This document shows, piece after piece, positions 46,440 through 59,524 of a DNA stretch of 64,000 nucleotides. The number at the start of each line of letters is the position of its first letter. The stretch's first letter is position 1. The translations under genes and the position numbers were made by a program. Origin of the DNA: Equus caballus (Eukaryota > Chordata > Mammalia > Perissodactyla > Equidae); contig NC_091684.1 of NCBI RefSeq assembly GCF_041296265.1, positions 102,516,501 through 102,580,500 of the forward strand, in the 5' to 3' direction. The notes under the pieces were generated by a model. That model did no database searches. It saw nothing but the letters and a program-made list of their open reading frames with translations, and had not been told where the DNA came from.

Positions 46440-48815
46440 TTGACTAGCCAGTGTATAGACTTTTATACATATATACCGAGTGTTTCTCTAAGGTGTAATT
46501 TCTGGTGGTCATGAGCTATAGAGTCAACGACAATGATGTAGTCTTCAGATCAGCCAGACCTACAGAGATGCCTCTGAATGCCAGCCCTGCCTTTGGCTCA
46601 TGAAGCATGGAAGGGAAAAGTGCGTTCCCTGAGGTACATGCCAACTGTGGTCAATACCTCCTTCCAACAGGGTCTCTTGGTCTCCAAGGCCGATGTAACA
46701 CTTTAATTATTCAGAATGCTTGGTGCCAGAATCACTTCCATGCTAACAAGCACTGTTGTTTCTCAACTCCCCAGTGATAACTTCTTCTAGCAATGAATGC
46801 TTTCTTGGCAAGAAGCTGAATCCTACTATTGAGCTACTAAAGACGACTCTTACTGGCAGGCCCCAATTCCCCCAACATAACAAAAGGTTCTCTGAAGACA
46901 TTACCGCAGCCACTTTGAATGGTGTCTCTGTCTCAGGTGCCCTGCCCAATCAAGAATTGTGACTGAGGCCTCTTTCCTTTCTCCCCAGTCCACAAGTTCA
47001 CGCCAACTCTCTGTCTTCACACACCCTCTTCCTGAGATCACTCTTCTCCCTCTTCCTGTCCAGAACATGGCACAGCACCATCTTCACATTTAAAACTTGT
47101 GTGTCCCTTTGAAGTTTCCGTTGTTTAGATACATGAAACCTAAGTGTGCCTTTTTGCTGTGTAGACAGTTGTTTCTCAAATTTGAGTATCTTGCAGAAGA
47201 CTTTTAAATAAGGGTGCTCTGAAGTCCAGCTTCAGCCTCAGTATTCAGCCCAAATATTTATCAGCTGAGACTCCAGCATTTGAAAGGCTGCAGAACTAAC
47301 GGCCTACATCAGGGTCATTTCCAGCATCTCTGCCCTTCAGAGGTAGAACTGAGAGGGTACTGCCATGTCCCACCTGCAGGATGGTGCTACTACAAACTAG
47401 TCACGGCATCAGGTTCATGGTTGATGTGTGAAAATTTACTCCCAAATATTGGCAAACATTCTAGGTGTTACTTGGGAGAATATCTCCTCATTTGTTTTAT
47501 TTTTTTCCCTTTGGTTTTCTTTGGATATGAAATACTAAGCAGATTGACATTCTGAAAATATCAATAATTATAATACTAAACTCTTTTCTAAAATGTGAAC
47601 ATAGACATGACAACCACAGCTGCAACTGACAGTAAATCACTTCAGCAACAAGCAAAGAGGAGCACAAAGCAAAATGAAATTGCGTAACTGCTTTCTTCCT
47701 TTATTTTTCTTAACCTAGCACCTCACTGATAAAGAATGGAATCCTATTTTTTCTTCTTGCTTCAAACTAATAAAATTATCTGATAGGGCTGGTACAGCTC
47801 TGAAATATTTAAATTGTAATATTTAATTCTGTAACATCTAAATTGCTTAAAGTATATGAAATTTATCTTTTAAAAATACTTTTACTTTTTGTTTGGTTTG
47901 GACATTTGTAGAGAATGGTGACCATTGGAAGGGGTTTTGGTGAATTCCTCCAATGAGATGTTGAAAGTTTCCAGGATAGGGCAGGAAGGAGGAAGAGGAG
48001 CAAGAAAAGTTAAGATGCAGGAGACTGAGTCAAGTTAAAAATGCACAGTCTTTGGAGCAAAGGACAATAAGCTCTTCATGAAGCCACCTGGGGATGGTGG
48101 ATGCTGTAGGTACCACTTCTGGTACCCACAAAGATTTTCAGAATGATCTCTCTGGATTGCTTCCCGACAGCGCATGCTGCAACAGAAATTGACCTATGGT
48201 TCCCAGCTATTGGAACAAGACTGAGAACTAACAATTGCCAAGATTTATGCGCTTGCTGTGTGGCATCAGAGAAGCATGCTAGCACACCTGAGTGTGTGGG
48301 GGGGTCTCTGTAACATCAGTGCTGGACAGTAAAGTCGACTCATCTTGGTGATACCTGGAATCAGCCCCATGTGGCACACTGTGTGGGGACCCAGGCCTCT
48401 GGGAAGATGGGATCAGAGCTCCCACTGTGTCATAGGAATCCCTAATGAAATGTGCTCTCAGATTGGTGTGGACTCCAGTTGAGTCATCATTTGTTTGCTC
48501 TTGGTTACTTTCATGTTGGTGTTAGCAAACTCTAACCTGAGGGCCTATGGGATCTTGGAATGGAAACAAATGACATTCAACACATATTTGGCACTTATGC
48601 TCCCATCTGGGCTGTCAAAGGTGACAAAACCAACCAGCTGCCTTCATATAAGCTTGATCAATGACCTTAGCTAATTTATTTTTCCTAACTATTTTTCTTC
48701 ATACTCTTTGTATTATTTATTATGTTTGATTTATTTTGTAAATATAATTTACCATGTATGCTATTGTACATTTTGGGAATTTTCCTCTTGTTGATATTTT
48801 GAGATGGCACAGTGG
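46440..48815. other. Intergenic, no gene recognised
   Basis: A stretch at 46750-46960 is open on both strands but has no recognised domain. 47175-47280 faintly resembles a MER5-type end (TTGTTTCTCAAATTTGAGT). Nothing firm. Confidence 0.4.
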
Positions 48816-48821
48816 ATTTTT

Positions 48822-49058
48822 TTTTTTTTTTGAGGAAGATTAGCCCTGAGCTAACATCTGCCACAAATCCTCCTGTTTTTGCTGAGGAAGATTGGCCCTG
48901 AGCTAACATCTGTGTCCATCTTCCTCTGTTTTATCTGTGGAATGTCTACCACAGCATGGCTTGATAAGCATAGGGCCCTGCCTGGGACCCGAACCAGCTA
49001 ACCCCAGGGCAAGAAAGCAGAGCACATGAACTTAATCACTACACCACCAGGGAGGACG
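48822..49058 (-). mobile_element. ERE SINE
   Basis: Poly-T tail at 48820-48833, GAGGAAGATTAGCCCTGAGC, a second GAAGATTGGCCCTGAGC repeat, and a decayed head CCACCAGGGAGGACG. Sense is minus. The degraded head suggests an older ERE subfamily. Confidence 0.92.
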
Positions 49059-49062
49059 CTCG

Positions 49063-50425
49063 TTTTTTTTTTTTTAATTTACCACTATCCAGTGTGAAGA
49101 ATTTCCAAAGAGTGCTTTTTCTTGAAAGATCTCTAACCTAAATAAATTATTTTAAAATATAGTTCTTAAAAGTTATTTTTGCTGATGTTTTAAGTGCTAA
49201 AAATCAAACTTTTATGTTAAGATTAGAATTTTGACATATTCTGAACACTATTATTCTCCTTGATTTAAAATTAAGTTTTGAAAACATTTTTTGGCTCAAT
49301 AAGGCTATAACATTCTTCCCAATATTGTATGTAGCCAACGTACTCTCTTAATATTTACATTAACTACCAATCTATTTTCTTATTTAACTATTTGAAATAT
49401 CTTAACTGTCTTTGAGCCATTCAGTACTATAGCTTTCATGATCATTACTAACATTAGAGCATTTCACTCTTGCAAAAATAAGTACATATGTATACCTCCA
49501 CTTGCTTATAGAACGAATGTCAACACGTAAAATATGCAAAAAGGCTCAGATTACAAGATGGTCCCCAACTGCGATCTTTCTCTGACCCCTGACCCCAGTA
49601 AGCTTATTGAAACCCCAGCCCAGAGCAGCAGCTGCCACACATGCCTGCTTCTCCAGTCACCACCCTGCCCCCTAATCCTAGGGATTGGATGGACTGAGGC
49701 ATAAAATGTATCTGGGAACAGTTAAATTCTCAAACATCACAGGAAGCTGAGCTCTTCTGAGAACACGAGGCTGGACTCTCTTGATCATTCATATCTTTCC
49801 ACACATACTCACATGACCAGAGGAGGTTCCCAAGACGTAAAGCACAGATCCTTCTCCTCACTATAATTTCAAGAAAATGATCACTTTTAGCGTCCTTTTG
49901 CCCTTCTCATTAGTCGTAAACTTTCCCATCTGCTTAATCTCGTTATGAAGGCCTCTCACTTCCATCTGCCCTCGCATCCTTGTTGGAAAGCCTTCTCTGC
50001 TGTAAAGGTGTAAAACAGTTTTGCCATAGTTTCCTCGAACACGTTGACACATTTTTCCATTTCAATTTTTATCTATTTTTATTTACCATGGTCTAAAGAA
50101 TATTTTTCCACATAGCTATACGCTGCCCCAGAAACTTTTTGAATAATTAATGTTTTTCCAGTAATTTCAGATACCACCTTAACCTTATTCCAAAATCTCA
50201 TGCCTATTATGTCCTATTTTAGCGTTTGCGTTCAGTTTCACTGCTGTGTCTATTCTATTGCTAATATCACAATTTTGTAATTATTATAGCTGTGTGCTAT
50301 ATTTTAATATCTGGAACCCTTTTCTCTCATTTTATGTTCAAATTTACCTGCCCATGTTTTGCATGTTTATTTTTCAATATGAACAAATCTGTCTAGTTAA
50401 AAAGTGTATTATTATTGATTTTACT
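49063..50425. other. Intergenic, no gene recognised
   Basis: 49850-50040 may contain an L2/L3-like trace. No OR motif or open gene seen. Confidence 0.35.
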
Positions 50426-50431
50426 TAGGAA

Positions 50432-50619
50432 TTTTTTTTTTGGCTGAGAAAGACTCACCCTGAGCTAACATCTGCTGCCAATCTTTCTCTTTTTGTATGT
50501 GGCCACCACCACAGCATGGCCACTGACAGACGAGTGGTGTAGGTCCTTGCCCAGGAAACAAACCTGGGCCATTGAAGTGGAGCATGCCGAATTTAACCAC
50601 TAGGCAATGGGGCTGGCCC
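50432..50619 (-). mobile_element. ERE SINE (short variant)
   Basis: T-rich tail, GGCTGAGAAAGACTCACCCT, one GAGCTAACATCTGCTGCCAA unit, and head CAATGGGGCTGGCCC. Flanks TAGGAATT and TGAGAATT are a likely diverged target duplication. Sense is minus. Same short form as at 30893. Confidence 0.92.
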
Positions 50620-50639
50620 TGAGAATTCTTTAATGTGTA

Positions 50640-51975
50640 ACTTGCAGAGAGCTGAGATCTTTAGAATGTTGAGCATCTTTAGGATTCAGGCAGGATTCAT
50701 GACATTAGCAGAAGAAACCCCTGTAACTCACACAGGATGGGGAACAGTTTGGGTCCCCACCCACCAGAATAGAAAACCTCATAATGCATAAGGCACCAAG
50801 TATTCAGAAGTGCATTGCCTCAGTAGCAAGGAAAAGTTAACCATAAACTAACCATAAACTAAATACTGCTCTAATCCCACTTAACAAAGCTCAAGAATAA
50901 TTATAGGGATGCAAAATATCCAGCAACCAAGGTAAAATTCATAATGCCTAACAGACAGTAAAAAATTACCACGTATGCAAAGATGCAGAGATACATAATT
51001 CACAATATGGGGAGACAAAACAATCAATTCAAACCAACACAAAAAATGACAATGATTACAGAATTAGTAAGTGGGCACATGAAAACAATGATCATAACTA
51101 TATTAAGTATTTTCAAGAAAGTAGAGACAAGGTTGAGTATGGTACGTAGAGACGTGGAAAATATAAAAAAGACTCACGCTGAAATTCTAGCGATGAAAAA
51201 TACAATAACTGAAATGAGAAACATATGGGATGGCAGACTAACAGAAAATTGGACACTGCAGACGATCAGACACTGCCGCAGAAAAGGTTAGTAACTTGAA
51301 GACATAGCAATAGAAATTATCTAAAATAAAAACAAAGAAAAAAGGGACTGAAAAACAAATATACAGAGCATCAATGGGGTACGGAAAAACTTCAAACAGC
51401 CTTAACATACAAGTAATTGAAATTCTCACAGAATAGGAGAAGAGCTAGAAAACAAATATTTAAAAGACTAACGGCCACATTTTTTCCAAACTTCATGAAA
51501 ACTATAAATCCACAGATCCAAGAATTCAATAAACACCAAGCACAAAAATCCTGGAAGAAAAGACACTAAAAGATACATCATAATAAATTGGTTAAATACA
51601 GTGATAAAGAGAAAATGTTAAAAGCAGCCAAAGAGAAAAGACACTTCACGTACAGAGGAATAAAGATAAAAATTAGAGCAGACTTCTCGCCGGAAACCGT
51701 GTAAACCAGAAGACAGCAGAGCAACATCTCTAAAGTACTGAAACGAAGATTGTCCACCAAGAATTTAATGCATCAAAACTATCTTCCAAAAATAAAGACG
51801 AAGTAAAGACTTTCAGATGCACGAAGTCATCAGCACTAGACTTCACCACGGGAGAGGCTGAGGAAGCCCGTCAGTCAGAGGCAAATAACGCCAGATGGAA
51901 GTCTGGATGCACTGAGAGCAATGAAGGCCACCAGAAGCGATAAACGTATGTGCAAATACAAATAATATGATTTCC
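50640..51975 (+). mobile_element. Old L1M/HAL1 element with ORF1 relic
   Basis: Plus-strand ORF1-bearing relic. The L1M/HAL1 word order is clear: TTACCACGTATGCAAAGATG, GGAGACAAAACAATCAATTC, GACTCACGCTGAAATTCTAG, ACTTGAAGACATAGCAATAG, CAAACTTCATGAAAACTATA, AAAGAGAAAATGTTAAAAGC, AGCAGACTTCTCGCCGGAAA. Translation of 50983-51291 gives a helical coiled-coil piece (RRDVENIKKTHAEILAMKNT). ORF1 is broken by several stops. No ORF2 follows, which favours HAL1, but truncation cannot be excluded. Confidence 0.75.
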
Positions 51976-51979
51976 ATGT

Positions 51980-53495
51980 CAGCAAAAGCCAACTTTAACT
52001 CATTTTTCCTTATTGTAAAATGTTAGTTTCGTCACAAGGGAACTTCCATCTCATGGTTTCCCATCCAGGTACCACATATTAAAAACTCAAATTTAAATGT
52101 CCACTTGATACAGCTACAACCTCCCTTCTAAATCCCCTGAAAGTTTCGCGTGCTGGCCCTTATAAGACAGCCCCAAGCCAGGCTACAAACTGAGCATGTC
52201 ATAATTTTTAAAGCCTCATGGACTATAGGAAACATCAGAAATGTATGAAAAAATACCCTCATCTTAGGGAACTAACCAGTGGAGTTTAAGGAACAGCCCT
52301 ATAATGTAGTAGTTCTGCTTTGTCGGATATCTGTCAACTTAGGTAACTCCCTCTGAGATTGGAAATGGTCATTGGAAGAGCAGAAGCGAAGCGAGCCAGT
52401 ACCGTGGTCCTGGGGCTGTAACACGATCTAAGTGGAGAACGAAACTGTGTAAGAAAGTGACTTTAACAATCTACCACGGGAAAACTGACCTGAACCACAT
52501 TTATGATTACGCGCCCAGCAAAGTGGAGGAATCTTGCTAATTACAGGCGGAGCTGGCAAGCGAGATTTGGGATGAAGTCAGGAATGAATGATACTCTGGG
52601 GCCTGCTCCCGGGGTGCAGAGGCAGCTTTCACATGTGCCTTGCTGCCACGTTTAAGATGTTTTGAAATCTGTTTGGAGAACCATTTACAGAACTTTTGAC
52701 TGACGCACAACACTGTGCAGACCTTTCAGAGAAAAATAAAGAGACAAAGACTCTACACCTGGAGGAGAAAGGAAAAGCTTGTTACTGAAGAGGGTTAACA
52801 ATACATTTTTTTTTAAGTGGGAATTTTGTCACACCCGAGGACAAATAAGCTAAGCCAATGCTACAATAGATGCTCAGATAAAGACCAATTTGCAGGATGA
52901 TTTCCTAACCAGGTAGAGAAACAAGCTACACAACTTTGTCTTTGCTCAGATTAGGGCAACCTGCTGAACGGTCTTTTCTGTGGCTCTCCAATCCTTTGAT
53001 TAATTTGGCCCTTAGGCAATCTTCCTGCCAGGTTACAATCAAGTCAAATAATAAGACAAGTTCCAGCTCCTTCAACATAACCTGGTCTTAGAGGAATTTG
53101 TGGATTTGCCTGTCTTCAGAAAATGCTAGTGCATTGTGTGAATTTTTAACCAGTTTGTACTTCACCCAGGATGTGGTATTTTGGGACCACACTAACTGGT
53201 TTCACTTTAAATTCATGACCTGGATGTCAAGTGAGCCCTTGATGCCGCTAGACCACCACCCCGCAGGTGCACAGTCCACTTATTCTCTCACTGTCCTACA
53301 GTGACCACAGGACTATTAAGACGATTAGCGATAAAGGACTGCGTGTCCTAGAGGACTATTTCCACCTCTCCCTCTAGCATTAAAGCCCCTATGTCTTCCT
53401 TCCTTTGCTCCGTCTCAACCAATGACTTTACTTTCTACTTCACAAAGAAAGCTTGACACAACTGGAAAAGAATTTCAACCTCATAAAAAATGAAT
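51980..53495. other. Intergenic, no gene recognised
   Basis: 52600-53000 has some LTR-like texture (GAAAAATAAAGAGACAAAGA) but no ends were found. No gene supported. Confidence 0.35.
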
Positions 53496-53499
53496 ATTA

Positions 53500-53970
53500 A
53501 TACAGTCTGCAAAGCCCTGTGTGATCTGGACCCACCACGCCCTCTCTGACCTCATCTGCTCCTCCTCACTGGGGTCCCACCTCACTGGCCAGCTTGCTGT
53601 GCCTTGAACCCACCAGATACCCTGCATGGCTGACTCCCTCACCATCTTCAAATATTTATTCACATGTGATGCCCTCCACGAAGACCACCCTGACCATCTA
53701 CTTAAAATTAGAGACTGCCACTAGCCCTGATGGTCTTTCTTACCATCTTCTGTTTTATTTTTCCACAGTACATATAAACTTCTAACAAAACATGCCATCT
53801 GCTTATGTATTTGTGGATTGTTTATTTTTCTCTCTCCCTCACTAGAATCTCAGCTCTTGATGTCAGGAATCTTTATTTATTCTGTTCACCGTTTTATCTC
53901 AAACATCTAAAATATGTCTGGCACATAATAGTTACTCAATAAATATCTGTGGAAAGAATAAATACATTTC
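53500..53970 (+). mobile_element. L2 LINE 3' end
   Basis: Well-preserved L2: CTGACCTCATCTGCTCCTCC, GCTTGCTGTGCCTTGAACC, GAAGACCACCCTGACCATCT, CACTAGAATCTCAGCTCTTG, TTATTCTGTTCACCGTTTTA and the tail CTGGCACATAATAGTTACTC followed by AATAAATATCTGTGG. ORF2 is not open. Confidence 0.9.
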
Positions 53971-53974
53971 TAAA

Positions 53975-56900
53975 ATGTGTAGAACCAAAGAAAGAAAAAC
54001 TTGGTAGACCCAGATCTTTGGCCCTATATTATAAAAATAAATTGAACTAAAATTAAACAACTCTAGACTAGTCTTCAACATGTCACCAAAACATTTGAAG
54101 AACTCTTCAAAATCTTTTCAAAACTTTCATTGTGTATAAGTTACTATCAACCATATGCATATTTCTACATATTTTAAAAGATTAGTTTCTTAGTAAACTT
54201 GGAAAATTTACCATTAGATAAAATGATCACTTTATTACTATATTTTTAGCTAAATGGCTTAGAATTCAGTGCTAGGAAGTAAGGATAGAAACTACTCCAG
54301 TTACCAAGGAATTCCCCATCTATTTCTTTCCTTCCCTTACCATTTTAATAAAGCCTTTAAAGATCTCCCTGTGTGAAGACATTGATTCTTCCTTGTAAAC
54401 AGCCATAGTCCAAATTTTAAACTTGTGTTTAGCACTTTGCATCGGTCCCTTCACCTCCATTCCACCTATCTTCCCTTTGGAAGGTGCTGGCATGCTAAAA
54501 GCCACGTTTCCCACACTCCCGCCATCTTGGTCTCTGGATGCACATTAAGTTCCTCCCGTTAGTTGCCTTCCTGAGGGACTTGGAAGGTGACCCTGCAGAG
54601 GCCATCTTCTTCCAGCTCTTGGCAACAGATGAGCAAGTAAGACTAAGAGATTAGTAACTTACTTATGCTCAAAATTCCACAGCTGGTAACTGTGGATAAT
54701 GTATTCCAATTGGTATCTTTAGACTTCAGTGTTCTGTGTTCTAGAATATAGCTTTAATCGGGGTGTAAGTTCCTGTAGATAATTTTTGTTAATTCAACTT
54801 CAACTACAGTTTCAGTCATTAAAAAATAATTTGACTAACCAGTTAGAAAATCATGACACTTCAACAACTGAAACTTTTAAAAGCAATAATGTTCCTCCGT
54901 GAAAATGCAAAATGATATACTTGACAGAGAAACATGTAAAGAGTCTCCGAATATGATACTTTCTATCAAATTCTAACAATAAGTTTCTTTTTGCAAAAGC
55001 TCTGTGGGTCTCTCAACTCTCTCTGCATCTGTCAAGGTTTGTTACCGCGAGAGCATGGCATTCCCACTGCTGGGTGACTGCCCCACGAGGGACTGCTTCA
55101 CTCAGATTTGTGGGCAATTGCACTTGCTTCCAGAAATTCTAATTCCTGAAGAATATTACAAGAAATACTCAAACATTAAAAATGACAGAAGTTGTAATTG
55201 TTGCTAAAAATTAGAAGTAGCAGAAATTAGAATAAAAGATTCCTGCCTTCTTTTTTCTTCACCTTATAGTTGTGTCCTGCCTGGGAGGCCGGCACACAGC
55301 CAAAAGCAAGTCAAGGGTCAGCCATGGGGAAGTATTGAAAAAAATACCATTTAATCCAGGGCGTATACAATTATTTAAATAATATCAAAGCTAATGAAGG
55401 GGAGTCTAATTGAAAGATAACAAGAGCTCAATGGGGGAGGTGCTAAAACAATTATGAATGAGATACAGAAATTGAAAATTGGCAACAGCAAATCAGGAAA
55501 TAACAGGCCCCTAGGATGTAATGTAAGTCAGTCTGACTATCTCAGGGTAGAGAATCTTGAGAAGTTAGGAATTCTTATAAAGAACCCAGTCTTGCTTCCC
55601 ATTTATATTACAGAACTACTCAAGGATACCAATTGCTACTCAATAACTTCTTGAGCTTTAAAAAGAAACTATCCCAAAGGGAGGAAAACAAAGCAATGCA
55701 TATTAAGAAGTATATGGCTCTGCCGGATGGAAGCACATGTGGCCATTCTGTAACTGAGGCACAGTTCACAGGGCAGGAACAAATGATTAAATGGCTAATA
55801 CTGTGATCCAGATTTCCACTTGTGGAACAGCATGTTGATCTGGCCCCAGTGATGCTCTTGCCCCTGCAAACACCCTATTATTAAATTAGGTGCGTGGATA
55901 TTCCCTGGATTAGAGATCAGCACCACCGTCAGTGAAGAATCAGCCTCAGGAGATGCAACTAGATTGATGCGAGTCTGTGCATCGTCACAGCTGCTCAAAC
56001 AGCCACTCTGCCCTCTTACAGCCCAGCTCCATCACCCAAAGGAGAGCACTACATTGTACTGTATGTTCTAAGAAGCTCAATGAACAGTGTTTCCACTTTG
56101 ACCTAAGAACGCAGTCAACTAGGATTCAAAAAGGGACCTGAAAGATTTGGTAAACACTGTACTTGGGTGCCTTTTAGCAATCATCCTTAATTGGAGACAG
56201 TGTAAATCCTTTGGTAAACCAGAAAGTTTATTTATTCATTAGGATCGTAAATACTGAAGGCTTCTGTTTTAAAGCTCTCTTTGAAGGCAATAAGAGTCCT
56301 AGTTCTACAAATTTGACCAATACGTAATAACTGGATGACTTTTCCCTCGTTTATGTCCCAGACAGCTTGCCTCCATGGTTAGAAAAACCAAGCTCAAATA
56401 TTTCCCCCTGGTTCTTGGACTCTTTGAAGTTCCTTTATGTGAATTAATCTTGAGTTTGGTAAGATCTTAGGTTAGAACTGAGACGACCTTAGAAACGGTA
56501 TTTATACAACTTGCCATTTTTGACCAACTGTGAAAACTAAGCTCTAAGACTCATCTTTATTATTTGGTTAAGTATTTAATACTTAATAAATTTTAGTTAT
56601 TCTGTATAATTATAGCACACAAATTACTTCCAAAATATGACAATTATTAATTTAATTATATTGAATAAGTGGGTACATATTACTCTTAAAATAGTCAACA
56701 CTTTACACTCAATACCTGTTTCCTTTATCTGTGAGCCATATTTGTTCTCTGGGTAAGGAAACTTGAGTTATGAACTTGAGTTTATACTTGAGTTCTAACT
56801 TGAGTTATATTGAGTTATTTTGCTTGATCTGTTTTTGTACCCTGTGGAGCAAATATTTAAAAACTAAATGAATGGGCCTCTATCTTAGAAATAAAAATTG

Positions 56901-56995
56901 GTAAATAAAATAAAATATGGTCATTTCCAAAAAGTGCTGATAGGCAGCAGGACAAGGAGTGGATAATGTTATCTGAAAATAGTTCCCAGAAGATT
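53975..56995. other. Intergenic, no gene recognised
   Basis: Includes an ACTTGAGTT minisatellite (56759-56815). Scattered small open frames match nothing known. Confidence 0.4.
56759..56815 (+). repeat. Imperfect ACTTGAGTT minisatellite
   Basis: Four copies of ACTTGAGTT, with a fifth degenerate TATTGAGTT, spaced by short T/A-rich linkers. Confidence 0.75.
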
Positions 56996-57011
56996 CTCTG
57001 ATGCACTTTTT

Positions 57012-58585
57012 AAAATTTTTTAATTTTTTTATTGAGGTTATGATAGTTTATAACATTGTGAAATTTCAGTTATACATTATTATTTATCTGTCATCTTATA
57101 GGTGTGCCCCTTCACCCTTTGTGCCCACCCCCCACACCCCTTCCCCCTGGTAGCCACTATCTGTTCTCTTTGTGTGTTTGTTTATCTTCCACATATGAGT
57201 GAAATCATGCAGTATTTGTCTTTGTCTGGCTTATTTTGCTTAACATAATACCCTCAAGGTCCATCCATGTTGTTGTGAATGGGATGATTTTATCATTTTT
57301 TATGAGTAGTATTCCATTGTGTATATATACCACATCTTCTTTAGCCAGTTAACGGTCGATGGCACTTGGGTTGCTTCCATGTCTTGGCTATTGTGAATAG
57401 TGCTGCAATGAACATAGGGGTACATGAGTCTCTTTGAATGGCTGATTTCAAGTTCTTTGGATAGATAACCAGTAGTGGGACAGCTGGATCATATGGTATT
57501 TCTATTTTTAATTTTTTGAGAAATCTCCTTACTGTTTTCCATAGTGGCTTCAGCAGTTTGCATTCCCACCAGCAGTGTATGAGGGTTCTTTTTTCTCCAC
57601 AACCTCTCCAACATTTGTTATTTTTTGTTTTTGTTATTATAGCCATTCTAACGGATGTAAGGTGATATCTTAGTGTAGTTTTGATTTGCATTTCCCTGAT
57701 GATCAGCGATGATGAGCATCTTTTCATGTGCCTATTGGCCATCTGTATGTCTTCCTTGAAGAAACATCTGTTCATATCCCCTGGCCATTTTTTGATTGGG
57801 TTGTTTGATTTTTTGTTGTTGAGTTGTGTGGGTTCTTTATATATTATAGAGATTAACACTTTGTCAGATATATGATGTGCAAATATTTTTTCCCAGTTGG
57901 TGGGTTGTCTTTTCATTTCAATCCTGTTTTTCCTTGCCTTGTAGAAGCTCTTTAGTCTGATGATGGGAAGAATAAACATAGTAAAATGTCCATACTACAT
58001 AAAGCAATCTACAGATTCAATGCAATCCCAATCAAAATCCCAATGACATTCTTCAAAGAAATGGAACAAAGAATCCTAAAATTCAGATGGGGCAACAAAA
58101 GACCCCAAATTGCTAAAGCAATCTTGAGAAAAAAGAACAAAGCTGGAGGCATCACAATCTCTGACTTCAAAATATACGACAAAGCCATAATAATCAAAAC
58201 AGCATGGTATTGGTACAAAAAGAGGCACACAGATCAGTGGAACAGAATTGAAAGCCCAGAAGTAAAACTACACATCTATGGACAGCTAATCTTCAACAAA
58301 GGAGCTGAGAACATACAGTGGAGAAAAGAAAGTCTCTTCAGCAAATGGTGTTGGGAAAACTGGACAGCCACATGTTAAAGGATGAAAATAGACCATTCTC
58401 TTACACCATTCACAAAAATAGACTCAAAATGGATCAAAGATTTAAAGACCTGAAACCATAAGACTTCTAGAAGTAAAGATAGGCAGTACACTGTTTGACA
58501 TCTGTCTTAAAAGGATCTTTTCAGACACCATGTCTCCTTGGACAAGAGATACAATAGAAAGAATAAACAAGTGGGATTTCATCAG
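57012..58585 (-). mobile_element. LINE-1 element C, 5' truncated with a twin-priming inversion
   Basis: The minus-strand part (57012-57963) holds the tail, 3' UTR and ORF2 C-terminus ([13 protein letters not shown] to [20 protein letters not shown]). The plus-strand part (57964-58585) holds the preceding ORF2 section ([18 protein letters not shown] to ERINKWDFIS). The two meet head to head. In L1 order the inverted part ends at CATCAG and the other begins at ATCAGACTAAAG, so they are adjacent on the parent RNA with about five shared bases. A target duplication TCTGATG(C/A)... flanks the whole: 56997-57011 and 58586-58600, 14 of 15 bases. Frames are fairly open, so the insertion is probably among the youngest here. 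Confidence 0.93.
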
Positions 58586-58600
58586 TCTGATGCCCTTTTT

Positions 58601-59311
58601 CCAATTTCACTTCTCTCTCTCCCTCTGTCTCCCTGTGAGTATGTGTCTGTGTCTCCCACTCTCTTTCCATTTCTCTCCTTCCCCTTCACTCTCCTCTTTC
58701 CTAGACCCCAAAGCTCTTCTCTCTTTCCTTCGCTACTGTTGGTCTCTGATCTCTGCTTAAGGGAAACAAAATATGGAGTATTACTTTTCTTAAAATTTGT
58801 AATATTTAGTCAATAATATTTTATTTGATTTTCTAATTTAACAATAAGTTGAATTTTTTTATGTTTTTCTATATGTCAAACAGAAGACCCAAATTTAGTT
58901 GTAAGTAGATCTTCCCATAGGGAACTGTAGTGACAGTGACAATGATGGCGATGGTGATGTTGTTGATGCTGGTGGTTTAGTGTGTTGACCATAGAAGAAA
59001 TGGAGGAGCATCCTGAGCAAACAGAAATAAGTTATAGTAGACCTTAACTTTTAAAATTCGAACATTATTTGACATGTCTATCCTGCAAAATTCTACTGGA
59101 GTTAGCTGCACTCCTACTAGCTAGTTCTTAGTTTTATGAAAAGAGAAAGGAACTGGGCATGTGTTTCTATGAAGGAGTTGTTTTGAAGTCCGTCAGTGAT
59201 AAATTGAATTGTCTAGTTGCTCACAGGGCTCCATGAGCACATGCCACAGAAAATTGGCAATCCAAGTGTAAGGGTTAGAACCACCTAGGTGTTCAAGTGT
59301 TCACTGGAGAA
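58601..59311. other. Intergenic; pyrimidine-rich tract and short GAT-type repeats
   Basis: 58607-58740 is CT-rich (TCTCTCTCCCTCTGTCTCCC). 58930-58975 has GATGGTGATGTTGTTGATG-type repeats. No gene. Confidence 0.45.
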
Positions 59312-59318
59312 ATTATGT

Positions 59319-59362
<44 letters not shown>
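59312..59362. repeat. (TG)n(TA)n microsatellite
   Basis: TATGTGTGTA followed by about 16 uninterrupted TA units. Probably length-polymorphic. Confidence 0.95.
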
Positions 59363-59365
<3 letters not shown>

Positions 59366-59384
59366 AAATAGAACTAAGAAAGAA

Positions 59385-59520
59385 AGAAGCCACAGAGTCA
59401 GGCTTCCTGGAATTCAAATCCAAACTCTGTACCACTCACTAACTCTGTGACCTCAAGGGAGGGACAAATTTGCTAAGATTAATAAATGCTAATTATTGTC
59501 ATTACGGTCGTTATTTTGAA
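59385..59520 (+). mobile_element. MIR SINE
   Basis: GAGTCAGGCTTCCTGGAATT, CCAAACTCTGTACCACTCAC, TAACTCTGTGACCTCAAGG follow MIR; the 3' part jumps to ATTAATAAATGCTAATTATT. Confidence 0.75.
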
Positions 59521-59524
59521 ATGA

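Noticed and set aside
46756-46962. Overlapping open frames on both strands as a possible small gene
   Set aside because: No recognised domain, no splice or start context, and short overlapping frames are expected by chance.
58530-58816. Pro/Ser/Leu-rich open frames after LINE-1 C
   Set aside because: They arise from the CT-rich tract joined to the LINE-1 end.
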